A DNA stretch of 40,529 nt, taken from the NCBI RefSeq assembly GCF_002300555.2, contig NZ_NTHN02000052.1, forward strand, positions 1-40,529, read 5' to 3'. Below the pieces are notes generated by a model that was not told where the DNA came from, searched no databases, and saw only the letters and a list, made by a program, of their open reading frames with translations. A program made the position numbers and the translations under genes. The DNA comes from Alloyangia mangrovi. Its GTDB lineage: Bacteria > Pseudomonadota > Alphaproteobacteria > Rhodobacterales > Rhodobacteraceae. The number at the start of each line of letters is the position of its first letter. Within the stretch, counting starts at the first letter, position 1. This document shows, in pieces, positions 16,448 to 24,211 of the stretch.

Positions 16448-17285
16448 ATGACCGCTGCCTCCCCCCCTCGCGGCCGATGCGCCCGAGATCATCCTCGCCC
16501 CGTTTTCGCCCGCCCACCTGACCGGTGCCCTGCGCCTCTCGCGCGAGGCAGGCTGGCCGCACCGTGCCGCCGACTGGGAGCTGACGCTCTCGGTCTCGCA
16601 GGGTGTCGTGGCCTTGCAGGGGGACGAGGTTGTGGGCACCGCGCTCTGCTCGCTCTTCGGCGAGGTGGCGACGATCAACATGATCATCGTCGATGCGCGG
16701 ATGCGGGGCAGGGGGCTTGGCCGCAGGCTCATGCAGGCGGTGCTCGAGATCGGCGGCACCCGCGAATTGCGCCTTACCGCCACCGCCGACGGGCTGCCGC
16801 TTTACGAGAAGCTGGGGTTCGAGGCCACGGGCGAGGTCTTCCAGCATCAGGGCATCGCCAAGGCCGCCGCGCCCGAGTTGCCGGTTCAGCTGGTTGCCGG
16901 GGCGGACGCATCGGACCTTGCTGCGATGGACCGCGCCGCCAGCGGCATGGACCGCACTGCCCTGATCGCGGCGATCACGGAGCGCGGCGAGCTACTTCGC
17001 GCCGAGCGCGGTTTCGCCATTCTGCGCGAGTTCGGACGCGGCAGGGTGCTGGGGCCGGTCGTGGCGCAGGACGCCGAGACCGCCCGCGCGCTGATCGCCG
17101 CCGGGGCCACGCGCTGCGCCGGGCAGTTCCTGCGCATCGACCTGACCGATGCCGCGCTGGCGCCCCATGCCGAAGCTCTCGGCCTTGCCCATGCGGGCGG
17201 CGGCACCGCGATGAAGAAGGCGGCCCGCGCCGCCGCCGAGACCGATTTTACAACCTACGCCCTTGCCTCGCAGGCCCTGGGCTGA
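16448..17285 (+). pseudogene. Two-domain GNAT acetyltransferase (paralogue 2), N-terminal frameshift in C7 run
   Basis: ATG 16448 begins MTAASP. A run of seven C (16461-16467) then shifts the frame; with six C the protein continues LAADAPEIILAPFSPAHLTG and GALRLSREAGWPHRAADW, joining the long frame that ends with TGA at 17285. The restored protein is about 279 residues. GNAT domain 1 has VDARMRGRGLGRRLMQAVL (acetyl-CoA loop R-x-x-G-x-G) and LRLTATADGLPLYEKLGFEA; domain 2 has AAMDRAASGMDRTALIAAI and the shared C-terminus TTYALASQALG. Paralogue of 11631-12617. An internal start (GTG 16608) would lack the first strand of the fold. Likely functional if the extra C is a sequencing error. It sits between the deacetylase and the aminotransferase, 17 bases before the latter. 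Confidence 0.7.
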
Positions 17286-17301
17286 CCTTCCGGAGAGCGT
17301 C

Positions 17302-18672
17302 ATGCTGACCAATTCCCTCATCGAGCTGGACCGCCAGCACCTTGTCCACCCGGTCTCGTCCTTCCGTGGCCACGAGGCGCGCGGCGTGCGCGTGCTGCGC
17401 TCGGCCAAGGGCGCGACCGTCACCGATGCAGAGGGCCGCGAGCTGATCGACGGTTTCGCCGGCCTGTGGTGCGTCAACGCCGGTTACGGCCATGAGAGTG
17501 TCGTCGAGGCCGCCGCCGAGCAGATGCGCAGGCTGCCCTATGCCACCGGCTATTTCGACCTCGGGGCCGAGGCACCGATCCGGCTTGCCGCCGAGCTGGC
17601 CGAGCGCAGCCCCGGCGATCTCAACCACATCTACTTCAGCCTCGGCGGGTCTGACGCGGTGGACAGCACGATCCGCTTCATCCGCTACTACTGGCACGCC
17701 AAGGGCCAGCCGCAGCGCGACCAGTTCATCTCGGTCGAGCAGGGCTACCACGGCTCCACCACCATGGGCGCCGGGCTGACCGCGCTGCCCGGCTTCCACG
17801 ATGGCTTCGGCGTGCCCTACCGGTGGCAGCACAAGATCTCGTCGCACTACATCTACCGGAACCCGCTCAAGACCGAGCAGGAGATCGTCGATGCCTCGGT
17901 CGCCGAGCTGAAGGCCAAAGTCGCGGCCATCGGCGAGGACAAGGTCGCCGCCTTCTACGTCGAGCCGATCCAGGGATCGGGCGGTGTGCTTGTGCCGCCG
18001 AAGGGCTGGATCAAGGCGATGCGCGACGCCTGCGCCGAGATGGACATCCTGTTTGTCGCCGACGAGGTCATCACCGGCTTCGGCCGCACCGGCCCGCTCT
18101 TTGCCTGCGAGGAAGAGGGCATCGTGCCCGACCTCATGACCACCGCCAAGGGGCTCACCTCGGGCTACGTGCCGATGGGCGCGGTCTTCATGCGTGACCA
18201 TGTCTACGAGACCATCGCCGAGGGCGCGGGCGCCAAGGCCGTGGGCCACGGTTTCACCTACTCGGCACATCCCGTGTCCGCCGCCGTGGCGCTGGAGGTG
18301 CTGCGTCTCTACGAAGGCGGACTGCTGGAGAATGGCCGCAAGGCGGGGGCGCGGCTGATGGCCGGGCTCGAGACGCTGCGCGATCACCCGCTGGTCGGCG
18401 ACGTGCGTGGCCGGGGGATGCTGGCCGCCGTCGAGTTGGTCACCGACAAGGAGAAGAAGACGCCGCTGCCCGCCGCCGTGCAGCCCGCCACCCGGCTCTT
18501 CGATCGGGCCTGGGAGCAGGGGCTCATCGTGCGCAGCTTTGCGCAGGGCATCTTCGGTTACGCGCCGCCGCTCTGCTGCGCCGAGGCCGAGATCGACGCC
18601 ATCGTCGAGCGCACCCGCACCGTGCTCGACCTGACGCTGGAAGACCCGGAAATCCGCGCGGCCCTCGCCTGA
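17302..18672 (+). CDS. Class III PLP-dependent aminotransferase
   Basis: 456 residues from ATG 17302 (CGGAGAG upstream). Class III omega-transaminase features: the early GLWCVNAGYGHESVVEAAAEQ; IYFSLGGSDAVDSTIR (phosphate-binding S/G-x-A region); VEQGYHGSTTMGAG; the PLP Asp in LFVADEVITGFGRTG; and the Schiff-base Lys in TTAKGLTSGYVPMGAV. The closest types by wording are SpuC/putrescine-pyruvate and related beta-alanine or omega-amino-acid:pyruvate aminotransferases. It would convert a terminal amine (GABA, putrescine, a diamino acid) into an aldehyde. With succinate semialdehyde dehydrogenase at the far end of the island, GABA or a GABA homologue is a plausible substrate. The TGA overlaps the next ATG (TGATG). 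Confidence 0.88.
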   Translation: MLTNSLIELDRQHLVHPVSSFRGHEARGVRVLRSAKGATVTDAEGRELIDGFAGLWCVNAGYGHESVVEAAAEQMRRLPYATGYFDLGAEAPIRLAAELAERSPGDLNHIYFSLGGSDAVDSTIRFIRYYWHAKGQPQRDQFISVEQGYHGSTTMGAGLTALPGFHDGFGVPYRWQHKISSHYIYRNPLKTEQEIVDASVAELKAKVAAIGEDKVAAFYVEPIQGSGGVLVPPKGWIKAMRDACAEMDILFVADEVITGFGRTGPLFACEEEGIVPDLMTTAKGLTSGYVPMGAVFMRDHVYETIAEGAGAKAVGHGFTYSAHPVSAAVALEVLRLYEGGLLENGRKAGARLMAGLETLRDHPLVGDVRGRGMLAAVELVTDKEKKTPLPAAVQPATRLFDRAWEQGLIVRSFAQGIFGYAPPLCCAEAEIDAIVERTRTVLDLTLEDPEIRAALA

Positions 18673-19583
18673 TGGCGCTGCTCTACCTCTCCACGGCGGA
18701 TCGCGCCGAGGTCTGGAAGCCGCTCTTCGCGGCGGCGGGCGAGGAGATGATCGTGGGCGAGGCGGCGGTGACCGACCCAGCCGCGATCACCCATCTCGTC
18801 TGCTGGGTGCCGCCGCGGGATCTGCGGCGCTACCCGAACCTGCGGGTGGTGATCTCGACCGGAGCGGGCGTCGACCAGATGCCCGCCATGCCCGAGGGCG
18901 TGAGCCTCGTGCGCACGCTGGCCCCGGGCATCGAGGAGATGGTGCGCGACTGGGTGGTGATGGCCACGCTGATGCTGCACCGCGAGATGCCCGTCTACCT
19001 CGGCCAGCAGCGCGCGGCGGAGTGGAAGACCCGCCCGGTCCCGCTCACCCGCGGCACGCGGGTCGGCATCATGGGCCTGGGGCGGATCGGCCTTCTGGCC
19101 GCGGACACCCTGCGCGGCATGGGCTTCGACGTGGCCGGCTGGTCGCGCTCGGGCCGTCCTGCGGAGGGGATCGAGGTCCATGGCGCCGGGGCGATGGAGG
19201 CCTTTCTCGCGCGGAGCGACATCCTGATCTGCCTGCTGCCGCTCACCGCGGAAACGCGCGGACTGATGGATGCCGCCTTTTTCGCGAAGCTGCCAAGGGG
19301 CGCGATGCTGGTCCATGCGGGCCGTGGCGCGCAGCTCGACATGGCGGCGCTGAAGGGCGCGCTCGACGCCGGGCAGCTGGCCTCGGCCATGCTTGACGTC
19401 ACCGACCCCGAGCCGCTGCCCGCGGATCACTGGGTCTGGGTCGATCCGCGGGTGATCCTCACCCCGCATGTGGCGGCCAATACCGACGCCCGCGAGGGCG
19501 CGCGCCACGTGCTCGACGTGCTGCGTGCCAGCCGGGCCGGCGCGCCGCTTCCGGGGCTCGTCGACCAGGAACGAGGGTATTGA
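18672..19583 (+). CDS. D-2-hydroxyacid dehydrogenase (GhrA-like glyoxylate/hydroxypyruvate reductase type)
   Basis: 303 residues. The NAD(P)-binding fold is central (GTRVGIMGLGRIGLLAADTL, GLGRIG at 135-140), flanked by a catalytic domain. Active-site residues of the family are visible: Arg in HAGRGAQLD, Glu in TDPEPLP, and His in LTPHVAANT. The protein lacks the ~30-residue extensions of serine/phosphoglycerate enzymes and fits the GhrA subgroup acting on 2-oxoacids such as glyoxylate. It could recycle the keto acid produced by the aminotransferase, whose gene it overlaps (TGATG at 18670-18674). Last gene of the cupin operon; a weak hairpin follows. Confidence 0.87.
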   Translation: MALLYLSTADRAEVWKPLFAAAGEEMIVGEAAVTDPAAITHLVCWVPPRDLRRYPNLRVVISTGAGVDQMPAMPEGVSLVRTLAPGIEEMVRDWVVMATLMLHREMPVYLGQQRAAEWKTRPVPLTRGTRVGIMGLGRIGLLAADTLRGMGFDVAGWSRSGRPAEGIEVHGAGAMEAFLARSDILICLLPLTAETRGLMDAAFFAKLPRGAMLVHAGRGAQLDMAALKGALDAGQLASAMLDVTDPEPLPADHWVWVDPRVILTPHVAANTDAREGARHVLDVLRASRAGAPLPGLVDQERGY

Positions 19584-19585
19584 AA

Positions 19586-19600
19586 CGCCCCTCCGGGGCG
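19586..19600 (+). terminator. Weak hairpin after the dehydrogenase gene
   Basis: CGCCCC-TCC-GGGGCG is a perfect 6-bp stem with a 3-base loop, three bases after the stop codon. It is followed by GCGGAGCGAAAA rather than T residues, so termination would be inefficient. Confidence 0.35.
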
Positions 19601-19886
19601 CGGAGCGAAAATGCCGCGTGCCGGGGGAATACAGAAGAATATGCCGCCCCTCTGGCCGCTTTCGGAGTTTCCGCAGCGCCATTTCGGGGGAAGCTCAATG
19701 CAACAGGGACGTGACGCCCGGACGGGACTACGCAGGATTTCCCCCGAAATCAGGGGAAAGTCGACGAAAACCAACCGGGATCGGCGAGACCCGCAGGCCA
19801 GGCAGAAAATTCTGCGAAAGGCCCGCGTCCCGGCACGGATCAAGGCGCACCTCCCGCGCCGGCGCATCGCAGAAAGGACTGCCGAG
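19601..19886. promoter_or_regulatory. Upstream region of the HAD2/ABC transporter operon
   Basis: A 286-base non-coding region. It holds a perfect copy of the motif, GCAGA-AAAT-TCTGC (19802-19815), 71 bases before the HAD gene, and a poor copy around 19631 (ACAGA-AGAA-TATGC). Two stretches, ATTTCGGGGGAA (19681-19692) and TTTCCCCCGAAAT (19738-19750), are complementary and could pair in the transcript; both contain CCCCC/GGGGG runs. An open frame exists through here but reads as Arg-rich sequence without homology. Promoter elements were not identified with confidence. Confidence 0.45.
19802..19815. promoter_or_regulatory. Palindrome GCAGA-N4-TCTGC, candidate Lrp/AsnC operator
   Basis: A perfect inverted repeat with five-base arms around AAAT. 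The same arms and spacing occur at 35824-35837 and 35854-35867. AsnC/Lrp proteins bind AT-centred palindromes of about this size; the cluster encodes such a protein at 25939-26433. Confidence 0.5.
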
Positions 19887-20618
19887 ATGGCAACGACGAC
19901 CGCCGTGAAACCGCTGACCGCCTTCAGCTACGTCACCTTCGACGTGGTCGGCACGCTCATCGACTTCGAAGGAGCGATCAAGGAAGGCCTCGCCACCATC
20001 GCCGCAAAGGAAGGCGTAGACATCGACGGGGAGGCAGCGCTGTCGGTCTACCGCGACGCCCGCTACGAGCCCGGCGCGGGCCTCTTCCCCGACGACCTGG
20101 GCCGCTGCTATTCGCGTATCGCCGCAGCCTTCGGCCTGCCCGATACCGAGGAGTACCGCCAGCTGATGATCGACACCGTGGGTGAGGCGAAGCCGTTCCA
20201 CGACAGTGCCGAGGCGATGGCGAAGCTCAAGGCGCGCTACAAGCTGATCGCCATGACCAATGCCCGTCGCTGGGCCTTCGAGAAATATGCCGAGAAGCTG
20301 GGGCAGCCGTTCTGGGCGGGCTTCACCACCGATGACACCGGCTGCGAGAAGCCGAACCCCGACTACTTCCACCAGGTCTTTGCCTATGTGGAGACGGACG
20401 GCGGCTCGAAGGACGACATCCTGCACACCGCGCAGAGCCAGTACCACGACATCGGCATCTCGCGCGAGCTCGGCATGACCAACGCCTGGATCCAGCGCCG
20501 CCACGCGCAGAAGGGTTACGGCGGGACCATCGAACCGAAGGAATTCACCGAGCCCGACTACCACTTCCACGCGCTGATCGAACTGGCCCTCGCGGCTGAC
20601 GAGGCCTTCGGCGCGTAA
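19887..20618 (+). CDS. HAD-superfamily protein, haloacid dehalogenase type II-like (paralogue 2)
   Basis: 243 residues from ATG 19887. HAD motif I is VTFDVVGTLIDFE (nucleophile Asp19); motif II AMTNAR; Lys in GCEKPNPDYF; motif III ILHTAQSQYHDIGISRELG, then AWIQRR. As in the first HAD protein, residues that mark true L-2-haloacid dehalogenases are changed: the Tyr after the nucleophile is Val, and SSN is AQS. Halide removal is therefore doubtful, and a phosphatase or other C-O/C-N hydrolase role is possible. It leads the ABC transporter operon (76 bases before the binding-protein gene), which suggests it acts on the imported compound or an early product. Confidence 0.8.
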   Translation: MATTTAVKPLTAFSYVTFDVVGTLIDFEGAIKEGLATIAAKEGVDIDGEAALSVYRDARYEPGAGLFPDDLGRCYSRIAAAFGLPDTEEYRQLMIDTVGEAKPFHDSAEAMAKLKARYKLIAMTNARRWAFEKYAEKLGQPFWAGFTTDDTGCEKPNPDYFHQVFAYVETDGGSKDDILHTAQSQYHDIGISRELGMTNAWIQRRHAQKGYGGTIEPKEFTEPDYHFHALIELALAADEAFGA

Positions 20619-20694
20619 CCCCGCGAAGCATCTGGTCCGAGGCGGCACGAAGACCGTCCGGGCCCGTACAACCACCACAACAGGGAAGACTGAC

Positions 20695-22304
20695 ATGACC
20701 AAGACCCCTACCAACTGGACCGGCCGCGATGACGCGATGGTCGAGCATATGATCCGCCGCGGTGCCTCGCGCCGGGATCTGCTGAAGATGCTTATGTCGT
20801 CGGGCGTCGCTGCCGCCGCGGGCGGCTCGCTGCTGCTGCGCGCCTCGGCCGCCGTCGCCGCGACCCCGGTCTCGGGTGGCTCGCTCAAGGCCGCCGGTTG
20901 GTCGTCCTCGACCGCCGACACGCTCGACCCGGCCAAGGCGTCGCTCTCCACCGACTACGTGCGCTGCTGCGCCTTCTACAACCGCCTGACCTTCCTCGAC
21001 GAGGCCGGGCAGGTGCAGATGGAACTGGCCGACGCGGTCTCCTCGGATGATGCGCAGAGCTGGGAAGTGAAGCTGAAGTCGGGCGTCACCTTCCACGATG
21101 GCAAGGCGCTCTCGGCCGATGACGTGGTCTACTCGCTCAAGCGCCACCTCGACGAGGCCGTCGGCTCCAAGGTGAACTCGATCGCCAAGCAGATGACCGA
21201 GATCTCCAAGGTCGACGACCTGACCGTGAAGATCGTGCTCTCGGCGCCCAACGCCGACCTGCCGACCATCCTCGCGCTGCACCACTTCATGATCATTGCC
21301 GACGGCACCACGGATTTCTCCAAGGCCAACGGCACCGGCGCCTTCATCTGCGAAGCCTTCGAGCCCGGCGTGCGCTCTGTCGCGGTGAAGAACCCCAACT
21401 ACTTCAAGGCCGAGGGCCCGTATCTCGACAGCTTCGAGTTCTTCGCGATCCCCGACAACAACGCCCGCGTCAACGCACTGCTGTCGGGTGACATCCAGCT
21501 CGCCGCCTCGGTGAACCCGCGCTCGATGCGGATGCTCGAGGGGCAGGATTCGGTGATGACCTCGGTGACCACCGCGGGCAACTACACCAACCTCAACATT
21601 CGTCTCGATCTCGAGCCCGGCGCCAAGGCCGATTTCGTCGAGGGCATGAAGTATCTTGTCAACCGTGAGATGATCCAGAAGTCGGTGCTGCGCGGCTTTG
21701 CCGAGATCGGCAACGACCAACCCGTGTCGGCGGCCAACCGCTACCACAACCCGAACCTCGCGCCGCGCGCCTTCGATCCGGAAAAGGCTAAGTATCACTT
21801 CGAGAAGGCCGGCTTGCTGGGCACCGAGATCCCGATGGTCGCCTCGGATGCCGCATCGTCGTCGGTCGACATGGCGACGTGGTGCAACAAGCGGGCAGCG
21901 AGATCGGCATGAACCTCAAGGTCGACCGCGTGCCCTCGGATGGCTACTGGTCGAACTACTGGCTGAAGGCCCCGGTTCACTTCGGCAACATCAACCCGCG
22001 ACCGACGCCGGACATCCTCTTCTCGCTGCTGTATTCTTCGGACGCGCCGTGGAACGAGAGCCAGTACAAATCCGAGAAGTTCGACAGCATGATGGTCGAG
22101 GCGCGCGGTGCGCTCGACGAGGAGAAGCGGACCGCGATGTACTGGGAGATGCAGGAGATGATCGCCAACGAGGCCGGCACCATCATCCCCGCCTACATCT
22201 CCAACGTCGACGCTGTCTCGAACAAGCTGGGCGGCCTCAAGGCCAACCCGCTGGGCGGCATGATGGGCTACGCCTTCGCCGAATACGTCTGGCTCAACGC
22301 CTGA
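20695..22304 (+). pseudogene. ABC transporter substrate-binding protein (SBP_bac_5), frameshift near 21885
   Basis: ATG 20695 begins a Tat-type signal: SRRDLLKMLMSSGVAAAAGG (twin Arg 26-27) with a likely cut after residue ~56. The mature protein is a peptide/opine/nickel-type family 5 binding protein: DSLDPAKAS-like start (ADTLDPAKASLSTDYVRCC), DDAQSWEVKLKSGVTFHDGK, ADDVVYSLKRHLDE. The frame breaks at about 21880-21890: after VDMATW it runs into a stop at 21912, while the next frame continues VVQQAGSEIGMNLKVDRVPS to YAFAEYVWLNA and TGA at 22304. One missing G (GCGACGTGG for GCGACGGTGG) explains it. The complete protein would be about 537 residues. It delivers the substrate to the two permeases that follow. 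Probably functional if the missing base is an error. Confidence 0.8.
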
Positions 22305-22322
22305 TCTTCGCGCACACTCCGG

Positions 22323-22341
22323 GCCCGCGCCAGACGCGGGC
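22323..22341 (+). terminator. Hairpin between binding-protein and permease genes
   Basis: GCCCGCG-CCAGA-CGCGGGC is a perfect 7-bp stem with a 5-base loop, 19 bases after the binding-protein stop, and TTTTT follows 11 bases later. In ABC operons such a structure commonly stabilises or partly terminates the message, so the binding protein is made in excess over the membrane parts. Confidence 0.55.
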
Positions 22342-22388
22342 TCGGTCTTCGATTTTTCAGACACCCCCGGCCGAAAGAGGTGCCCCAC

Positions 22389-23348
22389 TTGCCCCAATCG
22401 CTCACGCCATGGTTCCTGGTGATACAGCGGCTCGGCATCGCCCTGCTGACGCTGGTCATCGTCTCCTTCGCCGTCTTTTTCGCCACCGAGCTGCTGCCCG
22501 GTGACGTTGCCGAGATCCTTCTGGGTCAGGCCGCCACCCCCGAGGCGGTCGCCGGTCTGCGCGAGGCGATGGGCCTGAACGAGCCCGCGCTCAGCCGGTT
22601 TGTCGGCTGGCTCTTCGGACTGGCGGGCGGCGATCTGGGCACCTCCTACGTGAACAAGATGGAAGTGGTGGAGCTGATCTCGGGCCGACTGGGCAACTCG
22701 CTGAAGCTCGCCGGCGTGACGACGCTGGTCTCGGTGCCGGTCGCGCTGGCGCTGGGGATCGGCGCGGCCATGTGGCGCGGTTCGCTCTTCGACCGGATCG
22801 TCTCGGTGCTGACCATCTCGGTGATCTCGGTGCCCGAGTTCATGGTGGCGACGCTCGCCGTGCTGATCTTCGCGGTCTGGCTCGGCTGGCTGCCGGCGCT
22901 GAGCTACGGCGCCGACGTGAGCTCGCTCTCGGCCATGCTCAAGGCCTACGCGATGCCTGTGATCACCCTCGCGTTCGTGGTCTCGGCGCAGATGATCCGC
23001 ATGACACGTGCCGCGGTAATCGAGACCATCAACACCCCCTATGTCGAGATGGCTCTGCTCAAGGGCGCCTCGCGCAAGCGCATGGTGCTGGGCCACGCGC
23101 TGCCCAACGCGCTGGGGCCGATCGCCAACGCCGTGGCGCTGTCGCTGAGCTACCTCGTCGGTGGGGTGATCATCGTCGAGACGATCTTCAACTACCCCGG
23201 CGTCGCCAAGCTGATGGTCGATGCGGTCAGCACCCGCGACCTGCCGCTGATCCAGTCCTGCGCGATGATCTTCTGCGTCAGCTACCTGTCGCTGATCACC
23301 CTGGCGGACATGATTGCAATCCTTTCCAACCCGAGGCTGCGTCGATGA
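22389..23348 (+). CDS. ABC transporter permease 1 (DppB/OppB type)
   Basis: About 319 residues with six membrane segments. The N-terminal FLVIQRLGIALLTLVIVSFA and the following LLPGDVAEILLGQAATPE are typical of DppB-type permeases. The cytoplasmic EAA loop is visible as PYVEMALLKGASRKRMVLGHALPNALGP. TTG 22389 is preferred to GTG 22380 because the AGAGG at 22376-22380 is properly spaced only for the TTG; both starts are possible. It overlaps the second permease by four bases (ATGATG at the stop). Confidence 0.87.
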   Translation: MPQSLTPWFLVIQRLGIALLTLVIVSFAVFFATELLPGDVAEILLGQAATPEAVAGLREAMGLNEPALSRFVGWLFGLAGGDLGTSYVNKMEVVELISGRLGNSLKLAGVTTLVSVPVALALGIGAAMWRGSLFDRIVSVLTISVISVPEFMVATLAVLIFAVWLGWLPALSYGADVSSLSAMLKAYAMPVITLAFVVSAQMIRMTRAAVIETINTPYVEMALLKGASRKRMVLGHALPNALGPIANAVALSLSYLVGGVIIVETIFNYPGVAKLMVDAVSTRDLPLIQSCAMIFCVSYLSLITLADMIAILSNPRLRR

Positions 23349-24211
23349 TGGCTGAAGCTACCACCACCACCGCCAAGGGCACGCCGAAGCGCAAGGGGCC
23401 GGGCTATCGCTTCAACTGGGTCGGCAGGATCGGCCTCGCGATCATCCTCTTCTGGGCCATCGTCGCCGTCGTCGGGCCGTGGCTGGCGCCGCATCCGCCC
23501 GGAGAGATCGTCGACTGGGATTACTTCGGCCCGGTGACCAAGGATTTCTGGATGGGCACCGACTATCTTGGGCGCGACATCTTCTCGCGCATCCTGATGG
23601 GCGCGCGCTACACCGTCGGCATCGCCCTCGCCGCGGTGACGCTGGCCTGCACGCTGGGGGTGATCCTCGGCATGGTGGCCGCGGTCGCGGGCGGCTGGTT
23701 CGACATGATCCTGTCGCGGCTGCTGGATGCCTTCAACGGCATCCCCTCGCTGCTCTTCGGCCTCGTCGTCGTGGCCGCCGTCGGCTCGTCGATCCCGGTG
23801 CTGATCCTCACCCTGACGGCGATCTACATGCCGGGCTCCTACCGCTTCGCCCGGGCGCTGGCGGTCAACGTCAACACGATGGATTTCGTCACCGTCGCCC
23901 GCGCCCGCGGCGAGAGCACGCCCTACCTGATCCTGCGCGAAATCTTCCCCAACATCCTCGGCCCGGTGCTGGCCGACCTCGGCCTGCGCTTCGTGTTCAT
24001 CGTGCTGGTACTCTCGGGCCTGTCGTTCCTCGGTCTCGGCGTGCAGCCGCCCAACGCCGACTGGGGCGCGCTGGTGCGCGAGAACATCGAGGGGCTGAGC
24101 ATTGGCGCGCCGGCGGTGATCTTCCCCTCGATCGCCATCGCCTCGCTGACCATCTCGGTGAACATGTTCATCGACAACCTGCCCACCAAGATCCGCGACA
24201 GGAGCGAATGA
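23345..24211 (+). CDS. ABC transporter permease 2 (DppC/OppC type)
   Basis: 288 residues. An N-terminal cytoplasmic tail rich in Thr/Lys is followed by membrane segments starting IGLAIILFWAIVAVVGPWLAP, then the DppC hallmark WMGTDYLGRDIFSRILMGAR. The EAA loop is VTVARARGESTPYLILREIFPNILGP. Five to six membrane helices. ATG 23345 overlaps the end of permease 1; a second ATG at 23348 is equally possible. The stop overlaps the ATPase gene. Confidence 0.88.
   Translation: MMAEATTTTAKGTPKRKGPGYRFNWVGRIGLAIILFWAIVAVVGPWLAPHPPGEIVDWDYFGPVTKDFWMGTDYLGRDIFSRILMGARYTVGIALAAVTLACTLGVILGMVAAVAGGWFDMILSRLLDAFNGIPSLLFGLVVVAAVGSSIPVLILTLTAIYMPGSYRFARALAVNVNTMDFVTVARARGESTPYLILREIFPNILGPVLADLGLRFVFIVLVLSGLSFLGLGVQPPNADWGALVRENIEGLSIGAPAVIFPSIAIASLTISVNMFIDNLPTKIRDRSE

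Noticed and set aside
19611-19886. N-terminal extension of the second HAD protein
   Set aside because: The extra part is Arg-rich and lacks homology; the HAD fold starts right after ATG 19887.
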